From Paraburkholderia sp. CNPSo 3272 (GTDB taxonomy: Bacteria; Pseudomonadota; Gammaproteobacteria; Burkholderiales; Burkholderiaceae), in assembly GCF_024206495.1 (NCBI RefSeq), contig NZ_JAMBPQ010000018.1, positions 78,378 to 142,377 of the forward strand: DNA of 64,000 nucleotides. The letters are read 5' to 3'. Below are positions 51,114 through 59,564 of this stretch, piece by piece. The number at the start of each line of letters is the position of its first letter. Within the stretch, counting starts at the first letter, position 1. Below the pieces are notes generated by a model. The model was not told where the DNA came from. It saw nothing but the letters and a program-made list of their open reading frames with translations, and ran no database searches. Made by a program: the position numbers and the translations under genes.

Positions 51114-51887
51114 TCAGGGATTGGCAGGCATGGATTGCGCAAGACTCATCAGATTGAGCGGCGCGACGCGAATGAGGCCGCCGCGCGGGCTGTCGATATC
51201 GGCGATGAGCGTGAGCGACAGCGTCACCGTGATGGGCAGGATGAGCAGCAGCACCCGCCGGCCGACCTGGCCGTGCGCGCCGTAGCCCTGCATGAGGTTG
51301 CTGAAGATGGCGATGCTGATCATCAGTACCCACGCGGCGACGGGAATGCGGTTGATCCATGCGGCTTGTGTGTAGCCCTGGGTGTTGATGACGTCGTTCA
51401 TGCCGGCCACCACGAGCGCCATCACCGGATTCGGCTGCGCCTTCGCGGGATCGCGCACACTTGCCCAGAGCTGCGTCTGTAGCCCGGCGGTGTCGCGGTT
51501 GATCTGCTCGAGTGCGCCGGGCTCGTGCACGACATAGAAGCGGATGCGCGCCTGAAGGTAGCGCGCAAGCAGCGCCTTGGTCTGGGCAGCCGGCTCGCCG
51601 CCAAGCAGTTCGGCGCGCAGATACTCCGTGCCGATCGCGTTGGCTTCCTCTTCCTCCAGGTTCTTGCGCTGGTCGTAGCGGCTCACGGCCATCGAGAGCG
51701 TGAAGCCGATCAGGAGCGCAAGCAGCGTGAGCGTCGCGCCCTGCACGATCTTGTAGTTCTCGCGCGCCTCCTCGGCGAGCGGGAAGTAGCGGTGCAGCAC
51801 GTTTGCGCCGAGGGCGGCGGCAAGCGGCAGCACCAGGATCAGCACGATGAACAAAAGCGCGGGGCGCTGGAGGATGAGCGGCGTCAT
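51114..51887 (-). CDS. DUF4239 membrane protein
   Basis: A 257-residue membrane protein: an N-terminal hydrophobic helix (LLFIVLILVLPLAAALGAN), a second one at LTLLALLIGFTLSMAVSRYDQR followed by the conserved EEEEANAIGTEYLRAELL, and two helices near the C-terminus (WVLMISIAIFSNLM and VLLLILPITVTLSLTLIADID). This is the DUF4239/bestrophin-like pattern. GGAG precedes the ATG at 51885-51887. Function unknown; channel-like activity is only a possibility. Confidence 0.83.
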   Translation of the reverse strand: MTPLILQRPALLFIVLILVLPLAAALGANVLHRYFPLAEEARENYKIVQGATLTLLALLIGFTLSMAVSRYDQRKNLEEEEANAIGTEYLRAELLGGEPAAQTKALLARYLQARIRFYVVHEPGALEQINRDTAGLQTQLWASVRDPAKAQPNPVMALVVAGMNDVINTQGYTQAAWINRIPVAAWVLMISIAIFSNLMQGYGAHGQVGRRVLLLILPITVTLSLTLIADIDSPRGGLIRVAPLNLMSLAQSMPANP

Positions 51888-52013
51888 GGAGTCTCCGCGA
51901 AAAGCGTGAGAGGGACGAAGGCGCTGCAATGCAAATCGGCGTCGCCCGCGCGAGGCGGGGCGACGCCGATTCTACGACAGTTCCGCGCGGCGGCGCGGGC
52001 CGCTGCCGGCGCT

Positions 52014-52736
52014 TCAGCGCGCCGCGCGCTGCGGCCACATCGTGCGGCCCCAGAACGTCAGCGAGCGGTCCCACGCGAGCTGCGCCCAGACCGGGTCGTA
52101 CTGCGTGATGGGGATGCGGGTCGGGCCCACGGCGGTCTCGTTCGCAAACGCGTGATGGGCCAGATAGCGATGGAATTCGACGTCGACGCTGGCGCCCTTG
52201 AGCTTCGTTTCGAGTTCCGCCACGGTTTCGATGCTGAACGCCTGGTCCTGGGTCGCGAAGTGGCCGAGGATGGGCGCGGTGATCTTGCTCGCGTCGATGT
52301 ATTCGAGCGGCGGGAAGCCGTACCACACCACGGCGCTCGAAAGGCCCGGCACCATGGTCGCCGCGAGCAGCGTGAGCGCGCCGCCCATGCAGTAGCCCGT
52401 CACGCCCACGCGGTCCGTGAGCGTCTTCAGGTAATTGACCGCGCCGTACACGTCTTGCGAGGCCGCGTCCGCGAAGTCGAGGCCCGTCATCAGATGGTGG
52501 GCCTCTTCCTGTTCGACGGTGCTCTTGCCGCGATAGAGGTCGGGCACGAGCGCGAGGTAGCCCGCCTGCGCGAGCCGGTCGGCCACGCCGCGGATCTGGT
52601 CGTTCAAGCCCCACCATTCCTGGATCACGACGATGGCAGGCGCGCCGTCGGTTTTTTCCGGTTTGGCGAGATAACCCTGGAGCGACTGGCCGTCAGGGCG
52701 GGTGAAGGAAATCATGGATCCGGCGGACTGTTTCAT
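52014..52736 (-). CDS. Dienelactone hydrolase family protein
   Basis: A 240-residue alpha/beta hydrolase with the catalytic Cys in GYCMGGA, the conserved IQEWWGLND that carries the Glu, the Asp in TQDQAF and the His in AHHAFAN. It may hydrolyse dienelactone or related lactones. The ATG at 52734-52736 begins MKQSAGSMISF; the longer frame upstream is not conserved-looking. It stands alone, between a DUF4239 gene and yjbQ on the same strand. Confidence 0.88.
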   Translation of the reverse strand: MKQSAGSMISFTRPDGQSLQGYLAKPEKTDGAPAIVVIQEWWGLNDQIRGVADRLAQAGYLALVPDLYRGKSTVEQEEAHHLMTGLDFADAASQDVYGAVNYLKTLTDRVGVTGYCMGGALTLLAATMVPGLSSAVVWYGFPPLEYIDASKITAPILGHFATQDQAFSIETVAELETKLKGASVDVEFHRYLAHHAFANETAVGPTRIPITQYDPVWAQLAWDRSLTFWGRTMWPQRAAR

Positions 52737-52822
52737 TGGGGGCAACCCTCGGTGAGTCGGTTGAACGAAAGACGCAAGCATAGCGCTTGCGTAGGGGATT
52801 TGCGTGTGCGCGCCTGAGCTGC

Positions 52823-53242
52823 TCATTCGCCGATCAAATGCAGCACGATATCGCGCGTGTGCGCCGCGCGCCGATGCTCGAACACATAGATGCCCTGCCA
52901 CGTGCCCAGCAAGGGATTGCCGTGCTCCACCGGGATGCAGAGCTGCGTGTGCGTGAGCGCCGTGCGCAAATGCGCGGGCATGTCGTCGGGGCCTTCGGTG
53001 TCGTGCTCGTAGCGCTGCGGATCTTCGGGCGCGAGCTGCTCGAAATAGCGTTCGATATCGCGGCGCACCGAAGGATCGGCGTTCTCCTGGATGACGAGCG
53101 ACGCCGAGGTGTGGCGGCAAAAGAGGGTGAGCAAGCCGGTGGCGATGCGCTGTTCGCGCACGAACGCGCGCACCTCATCGCTGATCTCGACGAGCCCGCG
53201 CGTGCGCGTGCTCACGGGCAGATGATGGATGGCCTGGCGCAT
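52823..53242 (-). CDS. YjbQ/UPF0047 family protein
   Basis: A 139-residue member of the YjbQ family. It has GLLTLFCRHTSASLVIQENADP with the conserved HTSA motif, YEHDTEGPDDMPAHLRTAL, and a late GTWQGIYVFEHR. Family members bind metal, have weak thiamine-phosphate-synthase activity and an unclear physiological role. Start ATG at 53240-53242. Confidence 0.9.
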   Translation of the reverse strand: MRQAIHHLPVSTRTRGLVEISDEVRAFVREQRIATGLLTLFCRHTSASLVIQENADPSVRRDIERYFEQLAPEDPQRYEHDTEGPDDMPAHLRTALTHTQLCIPVEHGNPLLGTWQGIYVFEHRRAAHTRDIVLHLIGE

Positions 53243-53423
53243 GATCGGTCTCCTTGCGGGCGGCGGCGCGTGGCTGCTGAGCCGTCGCGGCGATTTCAGC
53301 CTTAAAGCATAGCGCAGGCGCGACGGGCGCGCATACCGCCCCCGCGGCCGGCGCACGATGCTGGTACGATGTCGGCCTTGCCGGCTATTGCCCCGGCCGA
53401 CCGCATACGAAGGAGAAAGCCGC

Positions 53424-54074
53424 TTGAACCTCACCCGCTTCGCGAAAGCCCGCCACGCCACCAAGGCGTTCGATCCCGCCCGCAAGATTCCCGCCGCGGT
53501 CATCGACGAACTCAAGGAGCTGATCCGCTTCAGCCCGTCGTCGGTAAACTCGCAGCCGTGGCATTTCGTGGTGGCCGAAAGCGAGGCTGCGCGTGCCCGC
53601 ATCGCCAAGGGTATGGAAGGTTTCGCTTACAACGAGCCGAAGGTCACGCGCGCCTCGCACGTGGTGGTTCTGTGCGTGCGCACCGACATGGACGAGGCGC
53701 ACCTCGCCCAGGTGCTCGCGCAGGAAGAGGCGGACGGCCGCTTCGCCAATGCCGAGGCGAAGGCGGGTCAGGAAAAGACGCGCTCGTTCTATGTGAACCT
53801 GCATCGCGAGCGCAACGACCTGCCGGCGTGGCTGGAGAAGCAGGCGTATCTCGCGCTCGGCACGCTGCTGATCGGTGCGTCGACGCTCGAAATCGACGCC
53901 TGCCCGATGGAAGGCTTCGACGCAAAAGCGCTCGACGAGGAACTGGGCCTGCGCGAGCAGGGCCTCACCGCGCTGGTGGTGGTCGGTCTCGGCTACCGCA
54001 GCGCCGACGACTTCAACGCGAAGCTGCCGAAGTCGCGTTTGTCCGCGGCTTCGGTATTCACCGATCTCGGTTGA
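53424..54074 (+). CDS. NfsB-like NAD(P)H nitroreductase
   Basis: A 216-residue FMN nitroreductase, the length of E. coli NfsB. It starts LTRFAKARHATKAFDPARKIP and has FSPSSVNSQPWHFVV, the NfsB-type loop with LPAWLEKQAYLALGTLL, and PMEGFDAKALDEELGL. It reduces nitroaromatics, quinones or flavins. The start is a TTG at 53424 with AAGGAG eight bases upstream. Confidence 0.9.
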   Translation: MNLTRFAKARHATKAFDPARKIPAAVIDELKELIRFSPSSVNSQPWHFVVAESEAARARIAKGMEGFAYNEPKVTRASHVVVLCVRTDMDEAHLAQVLAQEEADGRFANAEAKAGQEKTRSFYVNLHRERNDLPAWLEKQAYLALGTLLIGASTLEIDACPMEGFDAKALDEELGLREQGLTALVVVGLGYRSADDFNAKLPKSRLSAASVFTDLG

Positions 54075-54162
54075 TTCGCGCAGGGTTTCGCCGCGTTCGC
54101 AGCAGGCGCGGCGACGCAGGCGGCCCCAAGCTACGCGGGAGCCGCATCAGGAGCATGGGTCC

Positions 54163-54618
54163 ATGCAGGGCATCAAACGCCGGATCGTGTACGTCACGCT
54201 GTTCGAGGGCATCGCGATCCTGATCACCAGCACGAGCTTTGCCTCGCTCTCGGGCAGCGGCATGGGCCGCGCGGGCGCGGCGGCGGTGTTTTCATCGCTG
54301 ATCGCGGTGGGCTGGAACTTCGTCTACAACCTGCTGTTCGAGCGCTGGGAAGCGCGCCAGACGAAACGCGGTCGCAGCTTCGCGCGCCGCATTGCGCATG
54401 CGGTCGGCTTCGAGGGCGGGCTCCTGCTGTTCCTCGTGCCGATGATCGCGCTCACCCTGCACGTGACGTTGATGGAGGCGTTCGCGATGGATATCGGCCT
54501 CTCGATGTTCTTTCTCGTCTACAACTACGTCTATAACGTGATCTTCGATGCCGTGTTCGGCCTGCCGGCCTCGGCCATGCCGGTGATGACCGCTTCGGAA
54601 CGGGAGCCGCGCGCGTAG
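54163..54618 (+). CDS. PACE-family efflux transporter (two BTP domains)
   Basis: A 151-residue membrane protein with four helices in two repeated pairs. It begins KRRIVYVTLFEGIAIL with the conserved membrane Glu of PACE transporters; the second pair has RRIAHAVGFEGGLLL. The WNFVYNLLFERWE and YNYVYNVIFDAVF motifs are typical of bacterial transmembrane pair domains. PACE proteins export biocides and polyamine-like cations by proton exchange. AGGAG lies upstream of the ATG at 54163. Confidence 0.87.
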   Translation: MQGIKRRIVYVTLFEGIAILITSTSFASLSGSGMGRAGAAAVFSSLIAVGWNFVYNLLFERWEARQTKRGRSFARRIAHAVGFEGGLLLFLVPMIALTLHVTLMEAFAMDIGLSMFFLVYNYVYNVIFDAVFGLPASAMPVMTASEREPRA

Positions 54619-54633
54619 CGCGGGTTCTCCCGG

Positions 54634-56253
54634 TCAGGGGCTCGCAGCGGCACCCTGCGTCCTGCTCGCTTCCACGTTCGCCGCACCGCTTGCGCTCGCG
54701 GCCGCCGCCGCGGCGTCGGAAGCCGGCGACACCGCCCGCGCCGGGTGCTGCGCATCGTGCAGCTGCCCTGACCAGCCCCCGCCCAGGTCGCCGATCAGCG
54801 AAGCCGTATCGAGCAGCCGCTGCTGATGCACGTTGAGCGCGCTCTGCTGATTGGTCACCTGGGTAGCCAGCGCCGTGGCGACCGTCGTGTAGTCCACGGT
54901 GCCCGCCTCGTATTCGTTTTGCGCGATCTGGGCGCCACGGATGGCGTCGCGCACGGCGGCGTCGAGCACGTCGGCCTGCTGCGCGAGGATGCGCAGCCCC
55001 GAGAGATCGTTCTCCACCCCCTGGAACGCCGTCAGCACCGTACCGCGATAGTTCGCCACCGCCGCGTCGTAGCTCGCGCGCGCGGCCGCCACCTGGCCGC
55101 TGCGCTGGCCGCCGTCGAAGATCGTCTGGGTCGCGCTCGCGCCGAGCGACCACACATAGTTGCTCATGTGCAGCAGGCCCGAAAGCGGCGACTGCGTGAA
55201 GCCGTCGAGCGCGGTGAGCGAGATCGTCGGATAGTACGCGGCCACCGCTACGCCGATCGCCGCGTTGGCCGACGCCATCTGACGTTCGGCGGTCGCAATG
55301 TCGGGCCGCCGCTGCAGCAGCGTGGAGGGCACGCCGGCAGGAATGGTGGGCAGCGCGGGAAGCTGCGCGCTGTGCGGGATATCGACCTCTTCGGGGTTGC
55401 GGCCCACGAGCACCGCGATGGCGTGCTCGTATTGCGCGCGCGCCACGCCCAGGGCGATCAGGCTCGCGCGCGCGGATTCGAGCTGCGTGCGCGCCGATAT
55501 CACGTCGGACGGCGGCACGGTGCCCGCCTGGTCCTGGTTGGCCACCACGCGCAGGAAGTCCGAGTACGCCTGCACGGTGTGCGTGAGCAGGTCGATATCG
55601 GCATCGGTGATGCGCAGATCGATCACGGCGTTCGCCAGTGCGATTTGTTCGGATAACGTAGCGTTTGCCAGCGTCGCTTCGCTTGCCTGCGCCGTGGCCG
55701 ACTGTTCCTCGATCTGGCGGCGCACCTGGCCCCAGAGGTCGATGTCCCAGCTCGCGTTCGCTTCGAGCGTGCCGCCGTTGACGATGCGCGCGCCGCTCGG
55801 CGTGGACGTGATGCTGCTCACGCTGCTGAGCGTGCCGGTGGAGGAGCGCTCGCGCGCGAGCGAGCCGGTGATGCCGATGGTCGGAAAGAGGCTCGCACGC
55901 GCGACGCGCACTTCGGCGAGCGCTTCCTGGTAGTTCGCGTAGCTCTGCCGCACGGTCTGGTTCGAGACCTGGACGAGCGGTTCCAGTTCGTCGAGCAGGG
56001 GGTCCTGGAAGGCGGTCCACCAGTCGCCCTTGGGTCCCTGGGCGGCTTCGGGCTCGGCCTGGGTCCAGCCGGGCAGCTCTTTCCACGTGGCGGGCACAGT
56101 GACCTGCGGGCGGTGGTAGTCCGGTCCGACCATGCAGCCCGCGAGCAGCAGCACGGCGGTGAGGGGCGCGAGCGGCAGCGCGCGGGTGGCGGCGCGATCG
56201 GCGGCGCAGATAAGCATTCGCATGAGCGATGGATTAAGGCGAGTCTTCATCAT
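54634..56253 (-). CDS. Outer-membrane efflux lipoprotein (NodT/OMF family)
   Basis: A 539-residue outer-membrane factor. The lipobox LLLAGC near residue 40 follows a longish N-terminus. Then come PDYHRPQVTVPATW, two repeated helical halves (VSNQTVRQSYANYQEALAEVR and QRSGQVAAARASYDAAV) and an Ala-rich tail. It should form the TolC-like exit duct for the RND pump. The start at 56253 overlaps the stop of the mdtC-like gene. Confidence 0.92.
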   Translation of the reverse strand: MMKTRLNPSLMRMLICAADRAATRALPLAPLTAVLLLAGCMVGPDYHRPQVTVPATWKELPGWTQAEPEAAQGPKGDWWTAFQDPLLDELEPLVQVSNQTVRQSYANYQEALAEVRVARASLFPTIGITGSLARERSSTGTLSSVSSITSTPSGARIVNGGTLEANASWDIDLWGQVRRQIEEQSATAQASEATLANATLSEQIALANAVIDLRITDADIDLLTHTVQAYSDFLRVVANQDQAGTVPPSDVISARTQLESARASLIALGVARAQYEHAIAVLVGRNPEEVDIPHSAQLPALPTIPAGVPSTLLQRRPDIATAERQMASANAAIGVAVAAYYPTISLTALDGFTQSPLSGLLHMSNYVWSLGASATQTIFDGGQRSGQVAAARASYDAAVANYRGTVLTAFQGVENDLSGLRILAQQADVLDAAVRDAIRGAQIAQNEYEAGTVDYTTVATALATQVTNQQSALNVHQQRLLDTASLIGDLGGGWSGQLHDAQHPARAVSPASDAAAAAASASGAANVEASRTQGAAASP

Positions 56254-59200
56254 GATGCGCTCTCATCGGCCTGGCGATTCCACGGCAGGCGCGCGGCCCA
56301 GCGCGCGAGGCGTGCGCGCAGGCGGTCGAGGAACAGGTAAATCACCGGCGTGGTGTACAGGGTAAAGATCTGGCTCAGCAGCAGGCCGCCCATCACCGTC
56401 ACGCCGAGCGGCTGGCGCAGCGAAGCGCCCTGGCCGATGCCGATGGCGAGCGGCAGCGCGCCGAGCACGGCCGCGAAGGTCGTCATCATGATCGGGCGCA
56501 GGCGCACCACGGCGGCTTCGTGAATCGCGCGGCGCGCCTCCATGCCCTCGTTGCGCTGCAACTGGATGGCGACGTCGACCATCATGATGCCGTTCTTCTT
56601 CACGATGCCGATGAGCAGGATGATGCCGATCATCGCGATCACCGAAAACGGCGTACCGAAGATCAGCATGGCGAGAATCGCGCCAATGCCGGCCGAAGGC
56701 AGCGTGGAGAGGATCGTGAGCGGATGGATGGTGTTTTCGTATAGCACGCCCAGCACGATATAGACCACGGCGAGCGCGGCGAGAATCAGCAGCGGCACGA
56801 CGCTCATCGATTGCGCGTAGGCCTGCGCCGCGCCCGCGAATGCCCCGTGGATCGAGGCCGGCATGCCGATGTCGCGCTCGGCCTGATCGATGATCGTGCC
56901 GGCCTCGGAAAGCGAGCCGCCCTTGGGCAGATTGAACGAAATCGTGCCCGCCACTTCGGTGCCCTGGTGATTGACCTGGGTGGCCGTATGGCGCGTTTTC
57001 CAGTCCATGAGGGCCATGAGCGGCACCATGGTTTCGGCTGCCGTGCTGTCCGCGCTGCCGCTGGAGCTGCCGCCCTTGCTGTTGGCGATCGCGTTGTTCT
57101 GCTGGTTGGCCACCGCGTTGGCGTTGCGCTCGTTGGTGTTGCCGTTCGCCGTGTTGGCCGTGGTCACCGCCGTGAAGGGCGTGACGCCCGAGATGACGCT
57201 CGACGGCATCTGCGTTTGCGCGGCGCCGCTGGCATTGCCCGCTGCCGTGCTCAACCAGATATCCTGGAACGACTGCGGAAACTGCCAGTACTGCGGCGCC
57301 ACTTCCATTACGACGAAGTACTGGTTGATCGCGTTGTAGATGGTCGAAACGGTGCGCTGGCCGAAGGCGTCGTAGAGCACGTTGTCCACCTGGTTCGGGT
57401 CGAACGCGTAGCGCCTGGCGGTCGTGCGCTGCACCGTCATGTAGGCCTCCAGACCATTCTGCTGCAGGTCCGAGTTCACATCCGACATCTGGCCGTGGTG
57501 CTTGTTCAGCTCGTCCACGAGGCGCGGCACCCAGGTGAAGAGGGCGTCGGCGTCGTCGCTCGTGAGCGTGTACTGATACTCTGCTGCCGACTGCCGCCCG
57601 CCGATCTGCAGGTCCTGCTGGGCCTGCATGAAAAGCCGTGCGCCCGAAACCGCATTGAGCCTGGGACGCAGGCGGTTCACGACCTCGGTGGCCGTCAGGC
57701 GACGTTCGTTGAGCGGCTTCAGCTCGACGAACACGGTGGCCGAATTGAGCGCGCGCCCGCCCGTGAAGCCCGCCACCGATTGCACCGCCGGATCGGCCTT
57801 CACGATGGCTTGCAACTGCGCGAGCTTCTTCTCCATCGCCGTGAACGAAATGCTCTGGTCCGCGATAATCTGCCCGATCAGAATGCCGGTGTCCTGCTCG
57901 GGGAAGAACGTGCCGGAAAGCAGCCGCGCGAGAAACACATTGCCGACCAGCAGTGCGAACAGGATGAAGATCGTGAGCCGCGCATGATCGAGCGCGACGT
58001 CGAGCGTGCGCGAGTAGAACTGCTTGAAGCGCTCGAACTGCGCGTCGATCCACACGGCGCCGCGCGAGGGCTTCTTGTGCAGCGCCTCGCGCTTGAGCAC
58101 GTAGGCGCACATGGTGGGCGTGACGGTGAGCGAGATCACGAGCGAGATGAGGATCGCGATGGAGAGCGTCATCGCGAACTCGTGAAAGAGCAGGCCCACG
58201 ATGCCGGGCATGAGCAGAATGGGCAGGAACACGGCGATGAGCGAAAGGCTCATGGAAAGCACCGTGAAACCCACTTCGCCCGCGCCTTTGAGCGCGGCTT
58301 CCTTCGGCTCCATGCCGGCCTCGATGTGGCGCACGATGTTCTCCAGCACCACCACGGCGTCGTCCACCACGAAGCCCGTGCCGATGGTGAGCGCCATGAG
58401 CGAGAGATTATCGATACTGTAGCCGAGCAGGTACATGGGCCCGAACGTGCCCACGATGGAAAGCGGCAGCGCCACGGCGGGGATGAGCGTGGCGCGCGAC
58501 GAGAGCAGGAACACGAACACCACGCCGATCACGAGCAGCACGGCGATGAAGAGCGTGCGCTCGGTGTCGGCCACGGAGGCGCGCACGGACTCGGAGCGGT
58601 CGATCGCCACGTCCACCTTGATCGTGGCAGGCAGCGCGGCCTCGATGGAGGGCAGGCGCGCGCGGATCTGCTGCACCGTCTTCACGACGTTGCTGCCCGG
58701 CATCGGGTAGACGATCACGAGCACGGACGACTTGCCGTTGTAGAGGCCCGCGTTGCGGATGTTTTCGTTGGAGTCGATGACGGATGCCACGTCGCGCAGG
58801 AACACGGGCGAGCCGTTGCGATAGGCGATCACCACGTCGCGAAACGGCGCGGCCTTGCTGATCTGGTCGTTCGACGTCACCGTGTAGCGCTGGTTGCCCT
58901 GGTCGATATGGCCTTTCGCGCTGTTCGCGTTGGCGGCGCCAATCGACGCGCGCACGTCTTCGAGGCCGATGCCGTAGCTATTGAGCTTGCCCGGCTCCAG
59001 CTCCACGCGCACCGAGGGCAGTGCGCCGCCGCCCAGCGTGATCTGTCCCACGCCGTCCACCTGCGAGAGCTGCTGCTGGATGACCGAGTCCGCGGAATCG
59101 TAGAGCTGCGCCTTTGTGAGCGTGTCCGAGGTGAGCGCGAGCACCATGATCGGCGCGCTCGCGGGGTTGTACTGGCGGTAGGTTGGGTTGCTGCGCAGCG

Positions 59201-59564
59201 TGGTCGGCAGGTCGGCGCGCGCGGCCTGAATGGCCGCTTCCACGTCGCGCGCTGCGCCGTTGATGTCGCGGTTCAGGCCGAACACCACCACGATGAGCGA
59301 CGAGCCCGTATTGCTGATCGACGTGAGCTGACTGACATCCGCGATGGTGCCGAGCCGGCGCTCGAGCGGTTCGGCCACGGTGGACGCCATGATATCCGGG
59401 CTCGCGCCGGCCATGTTGGCCTGCACCACGATCACCGGGTAGGCGATGTTGGGCAGCGGCGCGACCGGCAGCCGGAAGAAGGCGAGCGTCCCCGAAATGA
59501 GAATCGCGATCGCGAGGAGTGAGGTCGCGACCGGCCGCCGGATGAAGAGCGCCGAGAGGTTCAC
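56250..59564 (-). CDS. mdtC: RND multidrug transporter, MdtC-like, with an Asn-rich insertion
   Basis: A 1104-residue inner-membrane RND pump. It starts with LFIRRPVATSLLAIAI and has the GTGFVVDDAVVVLENIVRHIE and DVAIQLQRNEGM segments of the family. It is about 80 residues longer than E. coli MdtC: residues near 775-845 hold an Asn/Ala/Ser-rich insertion, with ANTANGN, NQQNN and GGSSSGS, in the second periplasmic loop. Together with the MdtB-like protein it should form a heteromeric pump. The stop overlaps the OMF start; the start overlaps the stop of the mdtB-like gene. Confidence 0.93.
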   Translation of the reverse strand: MNLSALFIRRPVATSLLAIAILISGTLAFFRLPVAPLPNIAYPVIVVQANMAGASPDIMASTVAEPLERRLGTIADVSQLTSISNTGSSLIVVVFGLNRDINGAARDVEAAIQAARADLPTTLRSNPTYRQYNPASAPIMVLALTSDTLTKAQLYDSADSVIQQQLSQVDGVGQITLGGGALPSVRVELEPGKLNSYGIGLEDVRASIGAANANSAKGHIDQGNQRYTVTSNDQISKAAPFRDVVIAYRNGSPVFLRDVASVIDSNENIRNAGLYNGKSSVLVIVYPMPGSNVVKTVQQIRARLPSIEAALPATIKVDVAIDRSESVRASVADTERTLFIAVLLVIGVVFVFLLSSRATLIPAVALPLSIVGTFGPMYLLGYSIDNLSLMALTIGTGFVVDDAVVVLENIVRHIEAGMEPKEAALKGAGEVGFTVLSMSLSLIAVFLPILLMPGIVGLLFHEFAMTLSIAILISLVISLTVTPTMCAYVLKREALHKKPSRGAVWIDAQFERFKQFYSRTLDVALDHARLTIFILFALLVGNVFLARLLSGTFFPEQDTGILIGQIIADQSISFTAMEKKLAQLQAIVKADPAVQSVAGFTGGRALNSATVFVELKPLNERRLTATEVVNRLRPRLNAVSGARLFMQAQQDLQIGGRQSAAEYQYTLTSDDADALFTWVPRLVDELNKHHGQMSDVNSDLQQNGLEAYMTVQRTTARRYAFDPNQVDNVLYDAFGQRTVSTIYNAINQYFVVMEVAPQYWQFPQSFQDIWLSTAAGNASGAAQTQMPSSVISGVTPFTAVTTANTANGNTNERNANAVANQQNNAIANSKGGSSSGSADSTAAETMVPLMALMDWKTRHTATQVNHQGTEVAGTISFNLPKGGSLSEAGTIIDQAERDIGMPASIHGAFAGAAQAYAQSMSVVPLLILAALAVVYIVLGVLYENTIHPLTILSTLPSAGIGAILAMLIFGTPFSVIAMIGIILLIGIVKKNGIMMVDVAIQLQRNEGMEARRAIHEAAVVRLRPIMMTTFAAVLGALPLAIGIGQGASLRQPLGVTVMGGLLLSQIFTLYTTPVIYLFLDRLRARLARWAARLPWNRQADESAS

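Noticed and set aside
56811..59522. A 903-codon open frame on the plus strand opposite the mdtC-like gene
   Set aside because: It is the antisense shadow of a well-supported RND gene in very GC-rich DNA; the translation is His/Arg-rich low-complexity sequence with no recognisable domain.
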